Of a stretch of DNA of 64,000 nucleotides, positions 24,957 through 34,596 are shown piece after piece; the first letter of the stretch is position 1; every line of letters begins with the position of its first letter. The DNA is from Tatumella punctata. GTDB taxonomy: Bacteria; Pseudomonadota; Gammaproteobacteria; Enterobacterales; Enterobacteriaceae. The position numbers were made by a program, and so were the translations under genes. Location: NCBI RefSeq assembly GCF_039523735.1, contig NZ_BAAAFW010000037.1:87459-151458 (forward strand). Reading direction: 5' to 3'. The notes under the pieces are model-generated. The model was given only the letters and a program-made list of their open reading frames with translations, did no database searches and had not been told where the DNA came from.

Positions 24957-27900
24957 AGTTCAGCCCGTTCAGTACTGCTCATCTGAGAAGGGTCTTTGGT
25001 GAATTTGGAGACCAGCGCATCACTGCGTTTGTCGGCATTTTCCAGCTTAATCAGCTCACTGGCCGCGGCCAGAGATTTATCACCCTGTTTGATTTTTTCG
25101 ATGGCTTTATCAAGTTTGTCTGAGGATGTAGCACCCAGCAGATTATTCTCAACCGCATTCTTGCCGCTTTGTGCACCTGCTATGGCATCGCCGGTGCCCT
25201 CCCCCGCCAGTCCGCCGGCCAGCCCTGCGGCTAATGTTCCCAGCACGCTCAGGGTCTGTTTTTGCTCTTCCGTCAGGTTTTCCGGTTTCACTCCCGGGTA
25301 AAGCGTCTCCGCTATATAGCGCGCCATCAGCTCACCGCTGGCCGCGCCGGCGGCCCCCGCTAATGCACTATTATCACTGACCTTCGCTGCAACCGCCCCC
25401 AATACCGCATGCGCCATCGCGTTTGCCGCAACGCTGGTGCTGCCATCCGCGTTGGTTGTCATCTCCCTGATGACCCCCGCCGCATAAGGACTAAGCCCCC
25501 CGGCCAGCACCTGCGCCAGATTGCCACCCGCCAGCCCCTGTACCGCCGCCGTCGCGGCCTGCATACCCTGCCGGATGGCGCTGCCGGTGCCCCATTTCTG
25601 TTGGGCCGTTTTGTAGCCGGAGCTTTCCGTCAGGGTTTTGTTGTACGCAGCGATATCTTCCTTCGTGGCATTTGCGCCCGGCTCTTTGACGCCTTTCGCA
25701 GCCAGTTCTGCCTTACCGGCTTTTGTGGCTTCTGTCTGGCCCTGCGTCCGGGCGATATCCGCTGCCTGACTGCCGATTTCCCCTATCAGCTGCGCCTGCT
25801 GTAGCCGTTTCTGCTGTTTCTCCTTGTCGAAGATGGGACTCAGCGTCTGGCTGGCATGCTCCACGTCACGGCTCAGCCCGGCCACATCCTGCTGTTGCTT
25901 ATCCTTATCGCGAATAACTATCGTGCCTGCGCTTACCGCGGACTTCGTGGCCGAGCGGTCGCTTCCGCTGCCGTTCGCGCCCACCAGCAGCCCGCTGGTC
26001 ACGTTCCCCGGGAACTGACCGCCCACGCTACCGCCCGTGCTGATACCCACGCTCTGGTGTTCGACTTTATACGCAGCACTGTTGTTGATATCACTAAACG
26101 CCAGCATGCCGGTATCCAGTTTATTCTTCTCTGCCGTCGCCGTCGACCCGATAACCGCACCGTTCAGCCGGGTCTGTTCGCCCACGGTGATATCAAAACC
26201 GCCTTTGCCGGCGAAGATACCCGTCTGTTCCTGCACGCTGTCGTAATTGCTGTGCATTTTGTCTTTGCTCAGGCTGATGCTGCCCGAACCGGTCATCGAG
26301 CCGAAGGTAAAGCTGCCACCGGTGCTGACGTTCTGCTGCCCGGAAGCGTAACGATCGCTGTCCTGCTGGCTTTCCAGCAGCAGGTTGCGGCCCACGTCAG
26401 CCCGGACCGATTCGCCGGTGACCTGTGCGCCTGTCAGGCTGGTATCGCGCCCGCTGGTAATCCTGACCTGATTACCGGCATTAACCGTGGTTTCGGTCTG
26501 GCTGGTGCCGTTACCCTTCTCGTTACCCTTGCCCTTGTTGACGCTGGCGGAAACGCTCAGCCCGATACCGCCGGAACCGGCACCGATACCTGCGCCCAGT
26601 GTGCCGCCCTGGCTCTCGTTTTTACCGTCCAGATACCGGGTGTTGCTGGCGGAAAGCAGATTCACGTCGCGGCTGGCATTCAGGGTGACGTCTTTGCCTG
26701 CCTGCAACTGGCTGCCCTGCACCAGGATGTCGCCGTACTGGCCCTTCACGCCGTTGCCGCTGGCGGTAATGTTCAGGTTGTTGCCCGCCGTCAGGCTGCT
26801 GCCCTGCGCGGTGCTCTGTCCGCTGTTTTGGGTGGACGCGGAAGACCGGGTGCCATAGGAAATGCTGATCCCCGCCATATTGTTATTGGCCGGATCGGCA
26901 CCCTGCGCTTGCGCCAAACTCGCCGCCTGCACCGCCTGTATGCCGCTCAGTGCCGCCCTGGTACCCTGCAATGCCGCCAGGCGACTGTCGCCGGTGAGTT
27001 TCGCCTGCTGCGAGGTTTCTGCCGCAGTATTCAGTGCACTGCCAACCGTGCCGGACAGTGCCAGCGTCAGACCGGATTTCTTCTGTTCAACCTTGTGAGT
27101 CTGGCTGTTTTGATCCTGCGCCTGTGTCACCGACACATTCCTGCCAGTCAGCGCCATGTCCTTGCCGGCCACCAGCCCGGAGCCTGTCACCGCCAGATGA
27201 TTACCGGCCCCCAGGGTGAGGTTACCGTTTACGCTACCGACGGTGCTGCCCTGATTAGTCAGCCCCTGCGCGGTCTCCGTGGTTTTCAGGCTTTCGGTGC
27301 CGTAGCTGATGCCGATACCACCGCTGCTCATCAGGCCGGATTTTTTCTCCTGCCTGAGGTGCAGTTCACTGTTGCTTTCGGTCGCACCGGTGATATTCAG
27401 ATCGTTCCCTGCCAGCAGTTTCACGTCCTGAGTCCCGGCCACGCTGCTGCCCTGAACCCGTAAATCGTTGCCCGCCAACACATTAATGCTGTCGCCGCTC
27501 AGGAGAGTCCCCTGTACGCTCTGGCGCTCCAGAATGTCGCGGGTGGTGGTAGTGGTTTTCGACATCAGGCCGTTACCGCCGGTCACCTTGTGTCGTTCGT
27601 CCAGATCGAGGGTGTTCTCGCCGCTGAGAAGATTAATGTTATGGCCGGCATTAAGATTCAGTCCATCACCGGCCGAAACCGTTGCGGCATGGGCAGTGAT
27701 ATCGTTCCCGGCATTGAGGGTCACCGCCCCTTTACCCACCACTTCGCTGCCGGCCTGCTGGCTGTTGCCCTGTTTCAGGCTGTTGTCGCCATTCCAGATC
27801 AGGTTATCGCGGCTGGCCGTGGTCACCGTATTCAGGGTGAGATCGCGCCCGGCACTCAGCAGGGTCTGGCCATTCTCACCGCGGTTAACCACCTGAGCCG

Positions 27901-30900
27901 CATCCAGCCTGATGTCGCGACCGGCCTGCAGTATCAGCTTGCCGTCGCTTCCCTGCACGTACATGCCAGCCACGCTGTCAATATTGGTGCGTTCGAAGCT
28001 GTTGTCACCGTGAATGCTCTGTGCCGTGCTGGTTATGCTGATGGTATTGATATCACGCCCGGCGCTGGCCAGAAGCGAGTTGTTACCCCGGATCAGCCCG
28101 CCGATATTGTTAATGTCGGTGCGGGCAGTCAGGTCAGCGTCGGTCCCCTGAATGCGGCCCGCCATGTTCGTGATGTTGGCGGCGCTCAGTTTCACCACGT
28201 CACGCCCGGCGATATGGCCGCTGTTGAACAAGCCTTCGCCCAGATTGAGATTAAGGTTACGCCCGGCAATCAGCGCACCGGAGCCGTCCAGATCGCCCGG
28301 TTGCATGCGGGCATACACTTGCGGCACCAGGACGTCTTGCTGGCTGCCGTCCGGCAAGGTGACGCTGGCCTTCACCAGCCAAACGATATCCCGGGTCAGT
28401 AAGCCCATCTGTCCGGCCGTCAGCGCTACGCCCACCTTCAGGTTATATTGCTGACTGAAGGCCCCCCCCTGATCCATCAGTGCCTTAAACTGCTCTTCGT
28501 CGTTGCTGTAACCCTCCAGATAGCGCTGCCCGGTCAGGTTGATTACCTGTTCGCGGATCAACCGCTGTTCGTAGTAACCATCGCCCAGCCGCTTCAATAT
28601 ATTGTCCGGATTGTTAGTCACTTTACCCATCATGTAATCCGAGCCCAGCCAGGCTTTCTGGCTGGTGAAACGCGGATCGGTCTCCACCAGATACTGTCCG
28701 CCCGGTGCCGGATTAGTCATGAACAGGCTGTTGTCCGGCAAACGGGTGTCCGGCCCGACAATGCGCACCACGCTGTCCGCTGCGTCGCCTTGCTGGCTAT
28801 TGACCCTGTTGGCGACTTCGAACTGCTGGCCCGGCTGCAACGCTACGGCCGGGATCACCGGCAGCGCGCCACTGCCAATGGTCTGCAGGCTGGCGGAAAT
28901 ATCACTGCCGCTGACTGCCGCACTGACCCCGCCGGCAGCGCCGATAGGGGTATTGGTGCCCTGCTGCGTCAGCGGGGCAATGGCGATCGGGTTACCTGCC
29001 ACCTGTTGATGGTCAGTCAGCTGGCCCGCCTTCAGTGAAATGGTCTGAATGGTGGTCGGTGGCGTATAGGCCGTGGTATTGTGCCCCTGCTTATCTTTAC
29101 CCTTCTTCCTGATGCGGTAGTAACTGGTCACTTCGCCGACGTCGGTGGTCAGGCGCTGGCCCGGCACCGCCACGTTATCCACGCTGCCGGCATTTATCGC
29201 CAGCGTGCCGCCCGCGATCACCTGGCTCTTATCGTTCAGCAAATGCCCGGTGTTGATCGCCATATCGCTACCCGCGATAATTTTGCCCGGTTCGCTTTCC
29301 CTGACCCGGGTTTCCTGCACCGTGCGGTTGTAGTCGTATTGGCTGAACCTGTCATTCCCATACCCGGTTTTGCCAGGGGTATTAAGGTTCAACAGCGAGT
29401 CTGCTGAATTGCGGTCAACAAACACACCCTCTTCTCCGGCCATCCAGCGTACCGGATCAGCCGATTGCTGATACCCGGTAATTTTTCCGGTGGAAACGGT
29501 AACCAGTTCGGTAGTAAAGCGGTCGTTGATGTTGTTGATCTGTCCGGCCGAAATCGCCATGTTACCCGCAGATTGCAGGGTCGAACTGTGATTGTTGAGG
29601 GTACCGGCCTGGCCGGTAGCCAGGTAACTGGCGTCAAGCTGGCCGCCAATCGCCATGTCCCCGCCGCTGTAAATTAACCCATGCTGGTCGTTATTCAGCG
29701 TTTGGCTGCCGATATCCACCCTTTCGCGCCCGGCCAGCGTGGCAGCAGTGCCGTTCTCCGCCAGGTTGTTAAAGGTGACGGTTTGCACGCCAATAGCATC
29801 ACCATAAATACGGCCGGTGCCGATGTTGGTCAGCGTGTCGGCGTAGATCAACGTATGTTTGCCATCAATCAGGCCATCGTTGGTCAGGGTGCCGTTGACC
29901 GTCAGCCAATCCTGCCCGGCGTTAATCTCGCCGCTGGCGGCATTCAACAGATGACTGGCGCGCAGATCAAACCTGGCGCCCGCCAGCAGTTTGCCGCTGT
30001 TAGTCACATCGCCCGGCGTGGTGAGGTTGAAATTACCGTTGGCAATCATCTCACCGCGGTTATTGATGCCCCGGGCACTGACCAGGCTGATATCGCCCAG
30101 CGACAACAATTGCCCGTCGCCGCCGACCGCTGTGGCGTTAATGTCCAGCAGCTTACCAGCCTTGACGATGCCGCCGGTGTTCAGCAGGTTAAACGCCGTG
30201 CCCTGCAACTGCAGGGTTTCGCTGGCAGCCAGCTGACCCGCGCTGTTATCCAACTGACCGCCGTTGGTGATAGTCAGCTGTTGGTTAGCCAGAATACTGC
30301 CGCCACGGTTGTTGATCGCGCCGGTGTTCAGCACCACGGCCTCGCCTTCCAGGCCTTTATTTTCCGCCCCGGTGTCGTCATTGATCAACTGCAGGGCATT
30401 GAGCGTCGCAGTGGCACCGCTGCGGATCAGCCCCCGGGCGTTGTCGATAATCCCCCGCCCGCTGTCCAGCAACAGGTTGCCGACCGCCTGAATTTGTCCG
30501 TTGCGGTTATCCAGACTGACGCTGGACAGCCGGATCGTCTGTTCGCCAATAATCCGCCCGCCGTTAGCATTGTCCAGATTTAGCGCTGCCAGGGCGAAGT
30601 CGCCTTTGGCTCCCAGCGTACCGCCCTGATTATTGACGTCGCCACTGCTGAGCTGCAGTTTACCCGGGCTGTACAAGGTACCGTTCTGGTTATCCAGCCG
30701 CTGGCCGTAGGTATCGACATACATATCCGTGCCCGACTGCACCAATCCCCCCTGGTTATTCAGGCCGCCCGCGCCGGGGGTATTCAGCACCAATCTCTGC
30801 TGCGCCACTAGTTTTCCGCCACCGTTGAGCAGCGTTTCGGCATCGATCTGCAAGTCTTTAGCGGCAATCACCACGCCCTGGCCGTTATCGAACTCGCCGG

Positions 30901-33900
30901 TCGTGAGGTTCATCGCCCCCTGGCTGGTAATACCGCCCTTGTCGCCGCTGTTGGCGTTGGTCAGCCGTTCAACCGTTAGATCTAACCCCTGACCACTCTG
31001 GATCAGGCCGCCGTCATTGTTACTGAGGCTATTACCGTGCAGCTCCAGCGCCGTCTGTGCCGCCAACTGGCCGCCCCGGTTTTCCAGCAGGCTGAAATGA
31101 ATCTTAGCCGTATCGGCGCTGACCAGCGTGCCCTGATTGTTCAGCAAATGGCCGCTGTCCAGCTGCAGTTTTTTACCTGCGCCAATCACCCCGGTATTGC
31201 TGTTATCCAGCACGTCTTCAGCATTCAGCCCCATATCCTGACCGGACTTGATCGCCCCGGCCTGGTTATTGATCACCCTGACGGTGGCCGACAGCTGATT
31301 CTCTGAAGCCAGGGTACCGCGGCGATTATCCAGTTGCTCGCTATACAGTTGCAGGTCACCCGAACTGGCGATAAAACCGGCCTGGTTATCCACAGCACCG
31401 CTGGCGATCGTCAGTTTGCCCGGACTGCTGATACCACCATGCCTGCCGCTGTCACGATTGCTCAGGGCCTGTCCGTGCGTATCGATGCGCGCATCACCGC
31501 CCGCCTGCAACAGTCCACCGTCGTTGGTCAGTGCCAGACTGTCGATATTCAGCTGCTGCTTGCCGGCCAGAATGCCCTGGCTGTTATCCAGCGCACCGCT
31601 GTGGATCGTCAACATCCCCTGGCTGACAATACCGCCGCTTTCACCACTCAGACGGTTACTCAACGCCGCGTCCCGGGTGTCAATATTCATATTGCCCGCG
31701 GATTGCAGCAGACCAGCGTTATTGTTCAGCGCACCGCTGCTCAGGCTCAGATCGCCGCTGGCAGCGATGACGCCCTGCAGGTTATTCAGCGCCCCGTTGC
31801 CCAGCGCCAGCGAAAGCGCGCCGCCCGCTACCTGCCCGGCCTGATTCTCCAGCCCGGTACCCGTCAGTTGCAGAGCCTGTCTGGCCTCAATACGGCCGCC
31901 GCGGTTATCCGGCGCCTGTTGCGCCGTGACCTCAGCATTGCCCGTCGCGGCAGAAACCAGCCCCTTGCGGTTATCCAGCCTGTCCGCCCGTAGCTGAGTA
32001 TCGCCGCTGGCCGCCAGTTGCCCCTGGCGGTTATCGATAGCGCCGCTGACCTGCGCCTTCAGGCTGCCGTCCTGCGCAGCAATCACTTTGCCGCTCTGGT
32101 TGTTCAACCGCGCGGCGTTAAGCGCGACCTTGCCATTGGCCGCCAGTTGGCCGCCCTGGTTATCAATCCCCTCACTGACGCTGAGGCGCATCTCACTCTT
32201 ACCGCTCTGCACCAGTTGACCGTTGCGGTTAGACAGGCTGCCGGCATCCAGCGCGATCTGCTGCGCCGAAGTGGTAGCGTCGTCCAACACGTAGTCGCCG
32301 CCCTGCATGCTGAGCTGGCCGTTGGACAGCAGCTTGCCGCCATCGCCCTGCAAGCGACCGGTATTCACCGCCAGCGCACCTTTACCCGCATGGATGATTT
32401 GCCCGCCCTGGTTGTCGATCGAACCGGCGTCCAGCGTCAGGTCATTGCCATTACTGGCAATACGGCCACCGGCGTTATCCAGTTTGCCCTGTGGGTTCAA
32501 CCGGAGGTTGTCTTCGCCAGACTGGGTGATCTCCCCCTTGCGGTTGGATAAGTCATGCGCATTAAGCGCCAGTGTATTTGCCGCCAGCTTGCCACCGTCA
32601 TTATTGAACCGCTTGCCGCTGCTGGCGGTGAGCTGTTGCGTGGCTGTAACCTGCGCACTGGCCGTGGACAAATCGCCGGACCCGGCTTGCAGCGTGACCT
32701 GAGTCGCTGCGGTACGGCTGCCGCTGATATCCACGCCCTGCCCGTTCACGCGCAGGTTGCCTGCCGCCAGATTTAGCCCCTGTGCAGTCAGTTTGCCACT
32801 GGTGGTGAGCGCCAGTTCGCCGCTGCCGCCTGGCCGGCCATCCTGTTGCACACCGGCCGCCAGCGTACTGCCTTTGCTGCTGTTCAGGCTGGCAGCCTGT
32901 ATCCGCAGATTATTGCCAGCCGCAATAGATCCGCTGTTTTGCACCTCGCCACCGCTGCTGATGCCGGTATGACCCGCCGCGAACAGTGAGCCGCTGTTGC
33001 TGACACCGCCCTTCGAGGCCAGCTGCGTATCGCCGCCACTACTGATTTTACCGCTGTTTTCAATGCGGCCATCGGCGGTGACCACCACGCTACCGGCCTG
33101 CGCACCGATGTTACCGGCATTACGCACCCCGACGCCGGTTTCGGTGCCGATCATGCGGATCTTACCGGCGTACATGCCGCCCAGTTTAGCCACATCGACC
33201 GCCAGCTGCGGGCGGGTGGAAGGATCGTCGCTTTGTTTGTCGATCTGTTGATGCGCCGCATCCACCTTGTTGCGTCCGGTAGTGACCTTAAGATCGTTAG
33301 CCCACAATCCGGCATTGATCTTCGCCGAACGCGCAATGATTTCAGTGTAATCCTGGCGCGAACTGTCCATACCGGCGCCTTCAACCACCACTTCACCCCG
33401 CTCAACGTTAAAGCCGGTCAGGTTACCGTTGTTGATCTGCGCCTGACCTGTGGTCAGGGTGGCGCGGCTGGCGTTGATAAAGCCGCAGCCATTACAGGTA
33501 ATGCCGGACGGGTTGGCGATTACCACCTGAGCACGCTGTCCGGCAACCTCGATATAACCGTTCAGACGGCTGGGGTCGCGGGAATTGACTTCGTTGAGAA
33601 TTATCCTGGCTTCGCCTTTCGCCAGCCACGGGTTACCGTCGACCCAGCCACCCTGTTGAGTTTGGGTCATTTTATGGGAATTGTTGAGGATCACGCCCCG
33701 CTTGTCGACGTCAAACTGGCTATAGGTATTGCGCGAAACCCCGCCGGCGCCTGGCGTCTGGATATTGACCTGTGGCGTACCGTTGGCGCTGTTGATGATG
33801 GTCGGCTGCTGGCCGCCCGGCGCATTGCCGTCGGCAATAATCGCCGCCTGCACCGGTTGGATAGCCCCCAGCGATATTAACAGGCTAAAGCTGATGGCGT

Positions 33901-34045
33901 TCATCCTGCCAATGCACTGACTCTGGGTATGCCCCGGACCAGACGAGCGGGCAGATCCGGCACGACCGGAACGGGCGATATCCGCCGCCACCACCAGCAT
34001 GCCACGCGCTTTGCTGAAAACGATACGATACCTGTCCTTGTTCAT
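24941..34045 (-). CDS. CdiA/filamentous haemagglutinin-type two-partner secretion exoprotein
   Basis: This 3,034-residue surface protein is exported by the CdiB-like partner encoded upstream. It has an extended signal peptide (MNKDRYRIVFSKARGM, hydrophobic core about residues 46-67 ending VQA), then a TPS secretion domain (about 70-300) with NPSGITCNGCGFINASRATLTTG. A very long run of haemagglutinin repeats (LDNRGGQ-type, about 300-1,250) follows, then a middle region, later FHA repeats with Gly/Ser-rich loops, and a VENN motif at about 2965. Only 66 residues follow VENN before an early stop at 24941, whereas CdiA toxin regions usually span 200-300. The missing part lies in another frame (24603-24956). 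In contact-dependent inhibition the region after VENN is delivered into neighbours. The protein could also act as an adhesin. Confidence 0.9.
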   Translation of the reverse strand: MNKDRYRIVFSKARGMLVVAADIARSGRAGSARSSGPGHTQSQCIGRMNAISFSLLISLGAIQPVQAAIIADGNAPGGQQPTIINSANGTPQVNIQTPGAGGVSRNTYSQFDVDKRGVILNNSHKMTQTQQGGWVDGNPWLAKGEARIILNEVNSRDPSRLNGYIEVAGQRAQVVIANPSGITCNGCGFINASRATLTTGQAQINNGNLTGFNVERGEVVVEGAGMDSSRQDYTEIIARSAKINAGLWANDLKVTTGRNKVDAAHQQIDKQSDDPSTRPQLAVDVAKLGGMYAGKIRMIGTETGVGVRNAGNIGAQAGSVVVTADGRIENSGKISSGGDTQLASKGGVSNSGSLFAAGHTGISSGGEVQNSGSIAAGNNLRIQAASLNSSKGSTLAAGVQQDGRPGGSGELALTTSGKLTAQGLNLAAGNLRVNGQGVDISGSRTAATQVTLQAGSGDLSTASAQVTATQQLTASSGKRFNNDGGKLAANTLALNAHDLSNRKGEITQSGEDNLRLNPQGKLDNAGGRIASNGNDLTLDAGSIDNQGGQIIHAGKGALAVNTGRLQGDGGKLLSNGQLSMQGGDYVLDDATTSAQQIALDAGSLSNRNGQLVQSGKSEMRLSVSEGIDNQGGQLAANGKVALNAARLNNQSGKVIAAQDGSLKAQVSGAIDNRQGQLAASGDTQLRADRLDNRKGLVSAATGNAEVTAQQAPDNRGGRIEARQALQLTGTGLENQAGQVAGGALSLALGNGALNNLQGVIAASGDLSLSSGALNNNAGLLQSAGNMNIDTRDAALSNRLSGESGGIVSQGMLTIHSGALDNSQGILAGKQQLNIDSLALTNDGGLLQAGGDARIDTHGQALSNRDSGRHGGISSPGKLTIASGAVDNQAGFIASSGDLQLYSEQLDNRRGTLASENQLSATVRVINNQAGAIKSGQDMGLNAEDVLDNSNTGVIGAGKKLQLDSGHLLNNQGTLVSADTAKIHFSLLENRGGQLAAQTALELHGNSLSNNDGGLIQSGQGLDLTVERLTNANSGDKGGITSQGAMNLTTGEFDNGQGVVIAAKDLQIDAETLLNGGGKLVAQQRLVLNTPGAGGLNNQGGLVQSGTDMYVDTYGQRLDNQNGTLYSPGKLQLSSGDVNNQGGTLGAKGDFALAALNLDNANGGRIIGEQTIRLSSVSLDNRNGQIQAVGNLLLDSGRGIIDNARGLIRSGATATLNALQLINDDTGAENKGLEGEAVVLNTGAINNRGGSILANQQLTITNGGQLDNSAGQLAASETLQLQGTAFNLLNTGGIVKAGKLLDINATAVGGDGQLLSLGDISLVSARGINNRGEMIANGNFNLTTPGDVTNSGKLLAGARFDLRASHLLNAASGEINAGQDWLTVNGTLTNDGLIDGKHTLIYADTLTNIGTGRIYGDAIGVQTVTFNNLAENGTAATLAGRERVDIGSQTLNNDQHGLIYSGGDMAIGGQLDASYLATGQAGTLNNHSSTLQSAGNMAISAGQINNINDRFTTELVTVSTGKITGYQQSADPVRWMAGEEGVFVDRNSADSLLNLNTPGKTGYGNDRFSQYDYNRTVQETRVRESEPGKIIAGSDMAINTGHLLNDKSQVIAGGTLAINAGSVDNVAVPGQRLTTDVGEVTSYYRIRKKGKDKQGHNTTAYTPPTTIQTISLKAGQLTDHQQVAGNPIAIAPLTQQGTNTPIGAAGGVSAAVSGSDISASLQTIGSGALPVIPAVALQPGQQFEVANRVNSQQGDAADSVVRIVGPDTRLPDNSLFMTNPAPGGQYLVETDPRFTSQKAWLGSDYMMGKVTNNPDNILKRLGDGYYEQRLIREQVINLTGQRYLEGYSNDEEQFKALMDQGGAFSQQYNLKVGVALTAGQMGLLTRDIVWLVKASVTLPDGSQQDVLVPQVYARMQPGDLDGSGALIAGRNLNLNLGEGLFNSGHIAGRDVVKLSAANITNMAGRIQGTDADLTARTDINNIGGLIRGNNSLLASAGRDINTISITSTAQSIHGDNSFERTNIDSVAGMYVQGSDGKLILQAGRDIRLDAAQVVNRGENGQTLLSAGRDLTLNTVTTASRDNLIWNGDNSLKQGNSQQAGSEVVGKGAVTLNAGNDITAHAATVSAGDGLNLNAGHNINLLSGENTLDLDERHKVTGGNGLMSKTTTTTRDILERQSVQGTLLSGDSINVLAGNDLRVQGSSVAGTQDVKLLAGNDLNITGATESNSELHLRQEKKSGLMSSGGIGISYGTESLKTTETAQGLTNQGSTVGSVNGNLTLGAGNHLAVTGSGLVAGKDMALTGRNVSVTQAQDQNSQTHKVEQKKSGLTLALSGTVGSALNTAAETSQQAKLTGDSRLAALQGTRAALSGIQAVQAASLAQAQGADPANNNMAGISISYGTRSSASTQNSGQSTAQGSSLTAGNNLNITASGNGVKGQYGDILVQGSQLQAGKDVTLNASRDVNLLSASNTRYLDGKNESQGGTLGAGIGAGSGGIGLSVSASVNKGKGNEKGNGTSQTETTVNAGNQVRITSGRDTSLTGAQVTGESVRADVGRNLLLESQQDSDRYASGQQNVSTGGSFTFGSMTGSGSISLSKDKMHSNYDSVQEQTGIFAGKGGFDITVGEQTRLNGAVIGSTATAEKNKLDTGMLAFSDINNSAAYKVEHQSVGISTGGSVGGQFPGNVTSGLLVGANGSGSDRSATKSAVSAGTIVIRDKDKQQQDVAGLSRDVEHASQTLSPIFDKEKQQKRLQQAQLIGEIGSQAADIARTQGQTEATKAGKAELAAKGVKEPGANATKEDIAAYNKTLTESSGYKTAQQKWGTGSAIRQGMQAATAAVQGLAGGNLAQVLAGGLSPYAAGVIREMTTNADGSTSVAANAMAHAVLGAVAAKVSDNSALAGAAGAASGELMARYIAETLYPGVKPENLTEEQKQTLSVLGTLAAGLAGGLAGEGTGDAIAGAQSGKNAVENNLLGATSSDKLDKAIEKIKQGDKSLAAASELIKLENADKRSDALVSKFTKDPSQMSSTERAELSGSI

Positions 34046-34058
34046 GGCAATATCCTTA

Positions 34059-34586
34059 TTAAATTTCTGACAGCTCCACGGCTACCGGGTGACTTGCCCG
34101 CCATTGCTGCGCCTGATGATGGCTAACCTGCGCGCCTTTAAAGTTCACCACGCGCTTTCCACGCTGCTCTCCGCGGTGATACAGCGCCCGCATGCACAGG
34201 TGCGGGAAGATTTCCCGCGTGATTAGATTACGCATTTCCCGCGTATGCCCGAAAGGCGCTATCCAGTCACAAAACCACATGCGATCGCCGCTGTTCCAGT
34301 CAATTTCCAGCATGTTAACCGCAGGCTGTGTCAGATAACGCGCCTCGGCCTCTTGATTCATCCACGCCCAGCTGAGGAAAAATACCGGCTGATTTCGCTG
34401 CGACGCCAGCACATATTGCTGTCGCTTGATGATCGGCAGCAGAAGTGTCGGCAGAGTGTGCAACGGGGCGTCGCGGTGCATCGGCGAATGCATCCACAGC
34501 CATACCGCCGCGCCAAAGGCTTCTGCCTCGCTGTCTTCACCGCCGAGGATCAACGGCGCCCTGATATCATATTCGCCTATGCGCAT
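34059..34586 (-). CDS. HlyC-like toxin-activating lysine acyltransferase in a TPS locus
   Basis: The start at 34586, after GAGGAC and 10 bases beyond the cdiB stop, gives 175 residues, close to the 170 of E. coli HlyC. The match to HlyC runs end to end: VWLWMHSPMHR (catalytic His37), PVFFLSWAWMNQEAE, DWNSGDRMWFCDWIAPFG (catalytic Asp107) and RGKRVVNFKG. HlyC-type enzymes take fatty acid from acyl-ACP and attach it to Lys residues of RTX toxins before secretion. Here the only exported partner is the CdiA-like protein, transcribed next, so that is the likely substrate. Similar acyltransferases (called CdiC) have been noted in some cdi loci. Confidence 0.88.
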   Translation of the reverse strand: MRIGEYDIRAPLILGGEDSEAEAFGAAVWLWMHSPMHRDAPLHTLPTLLLPIIKRQQYVLASQRNQPVFFLSWAWMNQEAEARYLTQPAVNMLEIDWNSGDRMWFCDWIAPFGHTREMRNLITREIFPHLCMRALYHRGEQRGKRVVNFKGAQVSHHQAQQWRASHPVAVELSEI

Positions 34587-34596
34587 GGTCGTGTCC

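Noticed and set aside
25856..27463. Long plus-strand open frames opposite the cdiA-like gene (including one of 535 codons)
   Set aside because: They are complementary-strand shadows of a GC-rich repetitive gene, with no domain resemblance and no starts with ribosome sites.
27000..33000. Regular repeats resembling a CRISPR or satellite array
   Set aside because: The periodicity is that of the haemagglutinin protein repeats (LDNRGG-type), with degenerate DNA repeats and no fixed spacer length.
24941..34045. Interpretation of the large exoprotein as an RTX toxin because of the HlyC-like neighbour
   Set aside because: It has a TPS domain, an extended signal peptide and haemagglutinin repeats, and I see no GGxGxDxUx calcium-binding nonapeptide arrays; the secretion partner is CdiB-like, not HlyB/HlyD.
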